Assembly (NCBI GenBank): GCA_002307295.1
Contig: DBTY01000038.1
Location: forward strand, 108,640 to 172,639
Length of the DNA: 64,000 bases
Origin: Ignavibacteriales bacterium UBA1304
GTDB taxonomy: Bacteria > Bacteroidota > Ignavibacteria > Ignavibacteriales > Ignavibacteriaceae
Direction: 5' to 3'
The position numbers and the translations under genes were made by a program. A model generated the notes under the pieces. It did not search any database. It saw nothing but the letters and a program-made list of their open reading frames with translations, and was not told where the DNA came from. Shown one piece after another: positions 9,582 through 16,258 of the stretch (positions are counted from its first letter, which is position 1; every line of letters begins with the position of its first letter).

Positions 9582-10049
9582 ATGGCTGAATTGAAAATGC
9601 CCGAAATAAATTATGTAATAGTTGCAGGCAACCTGACAAAAGATCCGATTTTTAGACAAACTACTAATAATACTCCTGTTGTTAATTTCTCTATAGCTTC
9701 TAACAGGAAATACAAAGATAGTTCTAACCAGTGGCAGGAAGACGTTTGTTACGTTGGCGTTGTAGCCTGGAACAAATTAGCCGAAAGCTGTAAAGAAAGA
9801 CTAAAAAAAGGTTTTGCAGTGTTGGTCGATGGAGAGCTTCAAAGCAGAAGCTGGAAATCTGAAGACGGGCATAATAGAAGCATTGTTGAAATTAAAGCCA
9901 GAAGGATCCAGTTCCTGAACAAAAAAGGAAAAAATACTGGATTATCCGAAGAAGATGAGTTAGATAGCATAGTTGAAGACTGCGGCGATTATATGGATGA
10001 TTCGTTTGATAAATTTCTATCTCCCGAAGAATCTAATTTAATTAAGTAA
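9582..10049 (+). CDS. ssb: Single-stranded DNA-binding protein
   Basis: Coats single-stranded DNA in replication and repair. The OB fold occupies about residues 8-115 (VAGNLTKDPIFRQTTNN, then VAWNKLAE and FAVLVDGELQSRSW). The C-terminus is acidic (EEDELDSIVEDCGDYMDD) but ends SPEESNLIK rather than the usual DDDIPF tip that recruits partners, so this copy may interact differently or be a secondary SSB. It lies between rpsF and rpsR, a common arrangement. Confidence 0.93.
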   Translation: MAELKMPEINYVIVAGNLTKDPIFRQTTNNTPVVNFSIASNRKYKDSSNQWQEDVCYVGVVAWNKLAESCKERLKKGFAVLVDGELQSRSWKSEDGHNRSIVEIKARRIQFLNKKGKNTGLSEEDELDSIVEDCGDYMDDSFDKFLSPEESNLIK

Positions 10050-10069
10050 TTAAAAGAGAGATTATAATA

Positions 10070-10300
10070 ATGCGACAAGAAGTAAAAAATAAAAAAGTTT
10101 GTAAGTTCACTGAAAATAAGGTCTTGTATATCGATTACAAAGACGTTAAAATGCTTCAGAGATACATTACAGAGCAGGGTAAAGTAATACCTAAAAGAAT
10201 TACCGGCACAAGCGCTAAATATCAGAGAGAGTTAGCTACGGCTATCAAAAGAGCTAGATATATGGCCTTATTGCCGTTTGTTTCAGACACTGTAAGATAA
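10070..10300 (+). CDS. rpsR: 30S ribosomal protein S18
   Basis: A platform protein and S6 partner. The 76 residues contain the family pattern CKFTENKVLYIDYKDVKML, then ITGTSAKYQRELATAIKRARYMALLPF. It is spaced 20 bp from ssb and 15 bp from rplI in the same operon. Confidence 0.97.
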   Translation: MRQEVKNKKVCKFTENKVLYIDYKDVKMLQRYITEQGKVIPKRITGTSAKYQRELATAIKRARYMALLPFVSDTVR

Positions 10301-10315
10301 AATAACGGAGATTAA

Positions 10316-10759
10316 ATGAAAGTTATATTAAGACAAAACATCGAAAGCCTTGGTAAGGTTGGAGATGTTGTCGAGGTTAAACCAGGCTATGGTAATAATT
10401 ATTTAATACCTCGTCAATTTGCTTACATTGCTTTAGCGGGAAGCGTAAAAGCTCTTGAAGAGGAAAAGAAGAACCTTGGCAAAAAGATTCAGAAAGAACT
10501 GCAGGGAGCTGAAAAGCTGGCCGCAGAACTTGAAAAAGTTTCTATTTCTATTCCTGTTCAGGTTGGAGAAGAGGATAAAATTTTCGGCTCCGTTACTACT
10601 CAGATGATAGGCGACGCTCTTATTGAAAAAGGTTTTGACCTTGATAAGAGAAAAGTTGAAATTGAAGAACCAATCAAATCTTTAGGTATTTACAGCGTGG
10701 GTATTAAAGTACATCCAAGCGTAACTGCTAAAATTAAAGTTTGGGTTGTTAGAGAGTAG
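10316..10759 (+). CDS. rplI: 50S ribosomal protein L9
   Basis: The 147-residue protein has the N-terminal L9 signature (SLGKVGDVVEVKPGYGNNYL), a long connecting helix rich in Lys/Glu (EEEKKNLGKKIQKELQGAEK) and the C-terminal domain ending KVWVVRE. It is the last gene of the rpsF operon, closed by a strong terminator. Confidence 0.97.
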   Translation: MKVILRQNIESLGKVGDVVEVKPGYGNNYLIPRQFAYIALAGSVKALEEEKKNLGKKIQKELQGAEKLAAELEKVSISIPVQVGEEDKIFGSVTTQMIGDALIEKGFDLDKRKVEIEEPIKSLGIYSVGIKVHPSVTAKIKVWVVRE

Positions 10760-10784
10760 AAAAAGAACTCAAAAGTATATGTAT

Positions 10785-10820
10785 AAAAAAAAAGGAAAAC
10801 CATTGGTTTTCCTTTTTTTA
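10785..10820 (+). terminator. Terminator between rplI and rpmB (bidirectional)
   Basis: AAAGGAAAACC (10791-10801) pairs perfectly with GGTTTTCCTTT (10805-10815) around ATT, flanked by A-tract and T-tract. It can stop rplI transcripts and also the convergent rpmB transcript. Confidence 0.85.
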
Positions 10821-10869
10821 TGCTTAAATTTTATTAGAGGTCGCTTGTAAGCTTAGATAGAACAGCTTT

Positions 10870-11109
10870 CTATCTAACTTTAATTTGCTTTAAATGCACT
10901 AATCTTGCAATTTCAGAAGTTCCGTTCTTTGCAATTGTTTTAATTGCATTTGTAGAAAGCTTCAAAGAAACAAAACTATTTAGTTCCTGAACCCAAATTC
11001 TTTTCTTTTGTAAATTCGGCAGAAAGCGTCTTCTCGTTCTGTTATTTGCATGCGATACGTTATTCCCCGTAATAGGACCTTTGCCGGTTAATTGACATCT
11101 TCTTGACAT
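10870..11109 (-). CDS. rpmB: 50S ribosomal protein L28
   Basis: The 79-residue protein has the L28 pattern SRRCQLTGKGPITGNNVSHA, then NRTRRRFLPNLQKKR and a C-terminal KTIAKNG. It has only one cysteine near the N-terminus, so this is the zinc-free form. It stands alone on the minus strand, facing rplI; GGGAG precedes the ATG. Confidence 0.96.
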   Translation of the reverse strand: MSRRCQLTGKGPITGNNVSHANNRTRRRFLPNLQKKRIWVQELNSFVSLKLSTNAIKTIAKNGTSEIARLVHLKQIKVR

Positions 11110-11317
11110 TTAATTCTCCCGAGTAACTTTATTAATTTATAGTATAGTAATATAATAAAAAATAATAATATTTAAAAGAAAATTTTCGATTTATTCCTGA
11201 CTTATCGTAAATACGATTTTATCTAAGAATAAAATTACATAAAACTGAATAATATTTTAACAGTTCAATCAAAATTTTGTAGAAGACATAACTTAAGCGA
11301 CAAATCTTGAGCGCTCA

Positions 11318-11359
11318 TTAGCGAAAGTATGTTCATATTTAGCAAAAATACGCATATAT
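11318..11359 (+). promoter_or_regulatory. Direct repeat with 21-bp period upstream of the two-component operon
   Basis: Two copies beginning TTAGC (11318 and 11339) and ending near CATATT/ATATTT repeat with a period of 21 bp; about 16 of 22 positions agree. LytTR-domain regulators such as AgrA bind paired direct repeats about two helical turns apart, and the kinase/LytTR operon starts seven bases downstream. Binding is inferred from position and period; the half-site does not match the published AgrA consensus. Confidence 0.4.
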
Positions 11360-11366
11360 TTAAAAC

Positions 11367-12374
11367 ATGAAAATATTACTTAAAATACTTATTCACGCGA
11401 TATTTTGGCTCGTTTTTTTATTATTTAACTATGTTTTTAACAGCGCAAATATTTTCCCAGATTCGTCTTCAACCCAAAACACAATACCGCTTTACTCAGC
11501 TAAAATAGTTTGGGCTGTTTTCACATTTTATCTTTTTTACTGGTTAATTATCCGAATTTTTGAAAAACGGCGTTTTATTAAATATCTTGCTATCTCTGTA
11601 TTTTTGAGCGTAATAATTACAATATCTTTTTTAATTGTTCTCAACTTCACATTTATTAGCGTTAATGCTTCTGATTATAAGTTAGCTGTTCTGGCTATGA
11701 TAGGTACTTTTATTATCGCACAATGCGGAAGTCTTGTGAAAGGATTTGAGAGCTGGTTTTCAAATATGCAGCTGCGAGTTGAGCTTGAAAACCTTAATCT
11801 TCGAAACGAATTAGAATTGCTCAAAGCGCAAATTAATCCGCATTTTTTGTTCAACACTTTAAATAACATAGATAGTCTTATATTTAAATCTCCGGATAAA
11901 GCATCGAAAGCGCTGATTACTCTTTCGGAAATGCTTCGGTATATGACTTATGATACTAAACAGGATTTTGTACGGCTTGAAAAAGAAATAGATTATATCC
12001 AAAGCTACATACTTTTACAAAAGATGCGCTTTAAGGACCAGGGTTATGTGTCATTTGAGTATAATGATAAGTGCAAGGAGGTTGAGATTGCGCCCGTTTT
12101 ATTACTGGTCTTTATTGAGAACTCGTTTAAATATTCATTTAAAATTGATAAATTGCCTGTTATAGATATAAAACTATTTTGTACTGATAACGAGCTTAGT
12201 TTTTATTGCAAAAACTATTTTAACCCGGGAAACGCTTTGCATGAAAGAACTGGCGGCGTAGGATTGGCGAATGTTAAACGCAGATTAGAGATTTTATATC
12301 CTAACAGGCATATTTTGACCATATCCTCTGAAAACAGTACTTTTATTGTAGACTTAAAAATTAAATTACTATGA
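11367..12374 (+). CDS. LytS/YehU-type sensor histidine kinase
   Basis: The membrane kinase of a two-component system. Residues 1-130 contain four hydrophobic helices without a recognisable extracellular sensor domain. The His_kinase domain follows, with phospho-acceptor His159 in NPHFLFNTLNNID. The C-terminal ATPase region contains ENSFKYSF (N box) and TGGVGLANVKRRLEILY (G box). It overlaps the downstream regulator gene by four bases (ATGA). The signal is unknown. Confidence 0.9.
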   Translation: MKILLKILIHAIFWLVFLLFNYVFNSANIFPDSSSTQNTIPLYSAKIVWAVFTFYLFYWLIIRIFEKRRFIKYLAISVFLSVIITISFLIVLNFTFISVNASDYKLAVLAMIGTFIIAQCGSLVKGFESWFSNMQLRVELENLNLRNELELLKAQINPHFLFNTLNNIDSLIFKSPDKASKALITLSEMLRYMTYDTKQDFVRLEKEIDYIQSYILLQKMRFKDQGYVSFEYNDKCKEVEIAPVLLLVFIENSFKYSFKIDKLPVIDIKLFCTDNELSFYCKNYFNPGNALHERTGGVGLANVKRRLEILYPNRHILTISSENSTFIVDLKIKLL

Positions 12375-13069
12375 TACTTTCGTGCGTAATTATAGAAGAC
12401 GAGCCTTTGGCGGCAGATAAGCTTGAAGGTTTTATAAGTCAGACCCCTTTTCTTAAACTATCCGCATCCTTTGATAACGCGCTTGACGGGCTTGCCTTTA
12501 TTAATGGAGCTCAGGTTGATATTTTATTCCTGGATATTCAAATGGAAAAGCTTACCGGTCTGCAATTGCTTGAATCGCTTACTAAAAAGCCGTATGTTAT
12601 AATAACAAGCGCTTATTCTGAATACGCAATAAAAGGATTCGATTTACAGGTTTCTGATTATTTATTAAAACCTTACTCTTTTGAGCGTTTCCTGACTGCT
12701 GTAAATAAAATATATGACGATATTATACTAAAAAAAAGCAATGACAATCCCGGGCATATTTTTATTAAAACTGAATACAGAATTGAAAATATTGCAATAG
12801 ACGAAATACTTTACATTGAAGGGATGCAGAGCTATTTACAAGTGGCGTTGCCTGATAAGAAAATTATTACTAAACAAAGTTTTAAATCTCTTATTACGCA
12901 GCTTCCGCAGGGGAAGTTTATTCAGGTACATAAATCGTGGGTTGTCGCCGTCTCAAAAATAGAATCAATAGAACGAAGCAGAATAAAAATTGCAAATAAA
13001 CTCATTCCAATTGGAGATACTTTTAAAAACGCTTTTTATTCAGCTATTAATAACTGCTCGACAAAATAA
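12371..13069 (+). CDS. LytTR-family response regulator
   Basis: A DNA-binding partner of the kinase upstream. The receiver domain (about residues 1-115) has the acidic pocket EDEP, phospho-acceptor Asp55 in LFLDIQM, and the conserved Lys in DYLLKP. The LytTR DNA-binding domain (about 135-230) contains IDEILYIEGMQSYL and FIQVHKSWVV. Candidate targets are its own operon, which has a 21-bp direct repeat, and the adjacent DUF6463 gene. Confidence 0.92.
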   Translation: MILSCVIIEDEPLAADKLEGFISQTPFLKLSASFDNALDGLAFINGAQVDILFLDIQMEKLTGLQLLESLTKKPYVIITSAYSEYAIKGFDLQVSDYLLKPYSFERFLTAVNKIYDDIILKKSNDNPGHIFIKTEYRIENIAIDEILYIEGMQSYLQVALPDKKIITKQSFKSLITQLPQGKFIQVHKSWVVAVSKIESIERSRIKIANKLIPIGDTFKNAFYSAINNCSTK

Positions 13070-13188
13070 AAACATTCTTCTCTTTGTTTTTAGAATAAAA
13101 ATCCCCCTCATTTATATTATTTATTAAGCATTTTTCATACTCATAAATAGCCGTTGGTATCCAAAATTTGCCTGTTTGTCGACTTTAT

Positions 13189-13219
13189 TTGTGCTGCTAA
13201 AACAGATATATGATATTTG
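13189..13219 (+). promoter_or_regulatory. Promoter of the plus-strand DUF6463 gene
   Basis: TTGTGC at 13189-13194, then GATATTTG at 13212-13219. The TTG-to-box distance is 23, as for prs, miaB and lrp. The downstream half is overlapped by a 29-bp near-palindrome, which suggests repression or activation at the promoter itself. Confidence 0.45.
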
Positions 13220-13225
13220 TTTTAG
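13197..13225 (+). promoter_or_regulatory. 29-bp near-palindromic operator candidate
   Basis: Left arm CTAAAACAGATAT (13197-13209), centre ATG, right arm ATATTTGTTTTAG (13213-13225). The arms match at 12 of 13 positions. It covers the -10 region of the DUF6463 promoter and ends 41 bp before the start codon. Because it overlaps the promoter rather than a transcript end, a protein-binding operator is more likely than a terminator. Confidence 0.5.
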
Positions 13226-13265
13226 AAATTGACAAAAACAATACCCCCAACAAATAAGGAATAAT

Positions 13266-13664
13266 ATGAAAATTACAAATGGTAAAATCATTAGTTCTAT
13301 AGCCGTTATTCATACGGCGTTTACTCTATCGCCAATTGCGTATATTAAACAATTTGAAAATTTTTCCAGCCTTTACTTTTTCAGAATAAACGTGTGGATT
13401 TCGGGAACAGCTTTCCAAAGCCGCCAAATGAATTACGAAAATTTCGCCGCTTTTTGGTGTTTCTACTTTGGTCTTTTAATGTTCCCATTAGGGATCCTTT
13501 TAGATTCTATTGAAAAAACGCAGGCAGGGATACCAAAACAATTCATATGGTCATATTTTATTTTTATAATTATTGGCATTTACATGATACCTGTTTCCGG
13601 AATGACCGTATTCATGCTGCCTCATGCTATTTATATGATAATAAAAAGCAGAAAGAATGCCTGA
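13266..13664 (+). CDS. DUF6463-family membrane protein (copy 1)
   Basis: A small inner-membrane protein of 132 residues with about four hydrophobic helices. It shares the family pattern NYENFAAFWCFYFGLLMFPLG, then GMTVFMLPHAIYM, with the convergent gene 100 bp downstream. AAGGA precedes the ATG. Function unknown. Its position beside a LytTR pair and its operator-covered promoter suggest signal-dependent expression. Confidence 0.8.
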   Translation: MKITNGKIISSIAVIHTAFTLSPIAYIKQFENFSSLYFFRINVWISGTAFQSRQMNYENFAAFWCFYFGLLMFPLGILLDSIEKTQAGIPKQFIWSYFIFIIIGIYMIPVSGMTVFMLPHAIYMIIKSRKNA

Positions 13665-13704
13665 AGTATTACGCATTCCAGTAAGGGAAAGAATTTTACA
13701 GTAT

Positions 13705-13740
13705 AAAAAACCTTGTAAGCATTATCTTACAAGGTTTTTT
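13705..13740 (+). terminator. Shared bidirectional terminator of the DUF6463 pair
   Basis: A perfect 15-bp stem: AAAAAACCTTGTAAG (13705-13719) with CTTACAAGGTTTTTT (13726-13740), loop CATTAT. It has T-tracts on both strands and serves both convergent genes. Confidence 0.92.
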
Positions 13741-13770
13741 AATTAGCAGGGATGCTATTAACGTGATCTT

Positions 13771-14220
13771 TTAATCGCGATTGTAAATAGCTTCCTTTTG
13801 AGCGAACTTTTTCGCTTTTAAATAGTTGCTTACTAACATATAAATAGCGTGCGGCAGCATAATAAATGTCATGCCTGAATTTGGAACCATGTAACAGCCT
13901 ATAAGCACAACTATCAAATACGATATTGTGAAATATTGAGGCAGGCTCCTGTTGTCTTTTTCAATTGAATGAACCAGCAAACCTAATGGAATAATTAATA
14001 TGCCAAAATAGAAAAACCAAAATGCTGCAAAATTTTCGAAATTGGTTTTTCCGGCTACTGCGGGTAGTTCATTTAGTCCTCCGCTTATTTTGAAGAAAAA
14101 TGTGTTCCAAAAATTTGCAAATTGTCTTCCGCACCCATCAGAAGAAACAACCAGTTTTGTATGCAATATTCCAATTGCAATAAGAGCTATTCCGTTTGTA
14201 ATTTGTTTTAATATTTTCAT
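13771..14220 (-). CDS. DUF6463-family membrane protein (copy 2)
   Basis: A 149-residue paralogue of the convergent neighbour. It has the same core NFENFAAFWFFYFGILIIPLG and GMTFIMLPHAIYM, but a longer second segment containing DGCGRQ and a charged C-terminal tail (KAKKFAQKEAIYNRD). Three to four membrane helices are predicted. The degree of divergence shows an old duplication or separate acquisition. Function unknown. Confidence 0.8.
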   Translation of the reverse strand: MKILKQITNGIALIAIGILHTKLVVSSDGCGRQFANFWNTFFFKISGGLNELPAVAGKTNFENFAAFWFFYFGILIIPLGLLVHSIEKDNRSLPQYFTISYLIVVLIGCYMVPNSGMTFIMLPHAIYMLVSNYLKAKKFAQKEAIYNRD

Positions 14221-14257
14221 TGTATTTCAAATAAGATAATTAATAAATATTTAGATT

Positions 14258-14288
14258 CAGATATAATATTGCATTACATCTTCTACAA
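14258..14288 (-). promoter_or_regulatory. Promoter of the minus-strand DUF6463 gene
   Basis: On the minus strand TTGTAG begins at 14288 and TATATCTG at 14265, a distance of 23 bp, ending 38 bp before the start codon. The box differs from TAnnTTTG by one base. No palindrome like that of copy 1 is present. Confidence 0.5.
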
Positions 14289-14803
14289 ATATTCGCATTC
14301 GGCGGTACGATTACAAATAAAGTAAACCAATAGCCTTTTCCCGTCAATGAATTGGCGCGAAGTAGTTATGAAATTTTGCAGTTATGAAAGGAGTCTGGCA
14401 AGTCTGGCTTAGAAAAAGTAAAAAAAAGCGGCCGCGCCAGACATAAGGCAAATAAAACGGGGAAAACATGACTTTTCGGATTCGTGAAAAAAGCTATAAC
14501 AAAAAATGTCAATAAAATGCGGAAATACAGTTATAAAACTACATATTTAAAAAATATTTTTTCTTGCGATAATAATTATGTGCGTGTCAAAATTAAAAAA
14601 AAAATTATGCAATATGTGTTAAATTATTGTACAGCTATAAACCGGGCGCTTGTATAGTATAGTCTCCAAATTAACTTGACAAAAAGAAAATCAATGTTAA
14701 CTTAATGAGTAGATGTTTTTAATATTATATATTTAGACAGGCATAAGGGCGCAATGCATCTCACAAAGCATAATTATTCAAATCAAATCTAAGGAGATAA
14801 TAT
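14289..14803. other. Non-coding gap upstream of tsaC
   Basis: No convincing gene or known RNA. It holds two direct GTCTGGC copies (14393-14399, 14402-14408) and the inverse GCCAGAC (14436-14442), and a TTGACA at 14676-14681 with only a poor -10 downstream. The strong ribosome site AAGGAGAT precedes tsaC. Confidence 0.4.
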
Positions 14804-15415
14804 ATGGAATTCTATGAACTTCATCCGGAAACTCCGCAATTAAGATATATCAACAAAGCTGTGGAAGTCTTAAAAGACGGAGGCGTTATTATTTATCCAA
14901 CTGATACTGTTTACGGAATTGGATGCGATATTTTTAATAAGGAGGCGTTGGACAGGATATTCAGAATTAAGAATGATTCTATTTCTAAGTTTTTAAGTTT
15001 TGTTTGTTCTGATTTGAAAGATATTGCAAAATATGCAAAAGTTTCAGACTATGCGTATCGCACAATGAAAAGCCTGCTGCCGGGGCCTTATACTTTTATT
15101 CTTCCCGCGGCTAAAATAATTCCAAAAAAATTATGGAGCAAACGCCACACTGTTGGTATACGCGTTCCTGATAATGAAATTGCAGTAACCTTAGTAAGAG
15201 AGCTGGGCAATCCAATTATCAGCACAAGCGTTACAAACAGGAAGGGGGAAGTTCTGTACGATCTTGCGGATATTCAATCTGTATTTAATTCGCAGGTAGA
15301 TTTGATGCTTTCAAGCGGAGAAATTGCCGGCAAGCTTTCGAGCGTAGTGGATTTAAGCGAAGAAGTTCCAGAAGTCATCCGGGAGGGAGCCGGAGACGTA
15401 AGTATTTTTCAATAA
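14804..15415 (+). CDS. tsaC: L-threonylcarbamoyladenylate synthase (Sua5/YciO/YrdC)
   Basis: Makes threonylcarbamoyl-AMP for the t6A37 modification of ANN-decoding tRNAs. The 203-residue YrdC domain has YPTDTVYGIGCD at the N-terminus, KFLSFVCSDL, and ISTSVTNRKGE. The length corresponds to the TsaC form without the Sua5 C-terminal domain. It is a single-gene unit closed by the terminator shared with the minus-strand operon. Confidence 0.93.
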   Translation: MEFYELHPETPQLRYINKAVEVLKDGGVIIYPTDTVYGIGCDIFNKEALDRIFRIKNDSISKFLSFVCSDLKDIAKYAKVSDYAYRTMKSLLPGPYTFILPAAKIIPKKLWSKRHTVGIRVPDNEIAVTLVRELGNPIISTSVTNRKGEVLYDLADIQSVFNSQVDLMLSSGEIAGKLSSVVDLSEEVPEVIREGAGDVSIFQ

Positions 15416-15416
15416 A

Positions 15417-15447
15417 AAAAAGCGGGCGTCTTTGACGCCCGCTTTTT
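15417..15447 (+). terminator. Bidirectional terminator between tsaC and the SDR gene
   Basis: GCGGGCGTC (15422-15430) pairs with GACGCCCGC (15434-15442) around TTT, with an A-tract left and a T-tract right. It stops both tsaC and the long minus-strand operon ending at 15464. Confidence 0.95.
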
Positions 15448-15463
15448 CATTTCAACTAATAAA

Positions 15464-16240
15464 TTAATTTTCTTTTCTGTATGTAAAATTAGCCGAAGCC
15501 TGAGCGATTGGAGTGAGTATAATTTCGTTTATATTTACATGAGCAGGGCGCGTAGCACAGTAAATAATAGCGTCGGCAACGTCGTCGGCTGAAAGAGGAA
15601 TTAGTCCCTTATAAACCTTATTTGCGCGGCTTTCGTCTCCATGGAAACGAACTTTGCTAAAATTTGTTTCAACCATCCCGGGGTCTACTGAAGTAACTTT
15701 TATATTTTTATCAAGCAGGTCTATACGGAAGCTTTCAGAAAGGGCTTTAACGCCAAACTTAGTGGCGCAATAAACGTTTCCCGCAGGGTATACGTCGTGT
15801 CCGGCTGTTGAGCCAAGATTTATGATATGACCGCTTTTGCGAGGAACCATAAATTGCAGGGCTTCATACGTTACATAAAGAAGTCCTTTTAGATTTGTAT
15901 CAATCATTTCTTCCCAGTCTTTGCTCTTTCCGGAATCTATTTTATCCAATCCGCGCGATAAACCGGCGTTATTAATAAGAACGTCAATTTTTTGCCATTC
16001 AACCGGGAGCGCCGCAAATACTTTCTGAACGGCGCTTTTTTTTCTGACGTCTAATTCAGCGCAGTAAACTTTAATTTTATATTTTTCAGTAAGCTCTTTT
16101 GATAGTTCCTTCAAAATAGGGAGCCGACGCGCAAGTAAAATAAGATTAGCTTTTTCTTTTGCAAAATGTTTTGCGCAGGCTGCGCCAATTCCGGAGGTCG
16201 CTCCGGTAATGACGACTATTTTGTTTTTCAATCCTTTCAT
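15464..16240 (-). CDS. Short-chain dehydrogenase/reductase (YdfG-like)
   Basis: A classical SDR oxidoreductase of 258 residues with the NAD(P) loop TGATSGIG at 12-19, NNAG at the end of strand four, a catalytic Ser in NLGSTAGHD, and Tyr157/Lys161 in YCATK. ARRL after strand two suggests NADP preference. Overall it resembles YdfG-type 3-hydroxy acid dehydrogenases. It is last in the sucD-to-SDR minus-strand run, 18 bp after the GH20 gene. Confidence 0.9.
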   Translation of the reverse strand: MKGLKNKIVVITGATSGIGAACAKHFAKEKANLILLARRLPILKELSKELTEKYKIKVYCAELDVRKKSAVQKVFAALPVEWQKIDVLINNAGLSRGLDKIDSGKSKDWEEMIDTNLKGLLYVTYEALQFMVPRKSGHIINLGSTAGHDVYPAGNVYCATKFGVKALSESFRIDLLDKNIKVTSVDPGMVETNFSKVRFHGDESRANKVYKGLIPLSADDVADAIIYCATRPAHVNINEIILTPIAQASANFTYRKEN

Positions 16241-16258
16241 TTCAATCCTTATATTCAG

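Noticed and set aside
14676..14703. TTGACA at 14676 as the tsaC promoter
   Set aside because: The would-be -10 (TAACTT at 16 bp) is poor and the 23-bp rule seen at other promoters is not met.
14289..14803. Searched for RNase P RNA, tmRNA or a riboswitch in this long gap
   Set aside because: No characteristic conserved segments were recognised; only short repeats are present.
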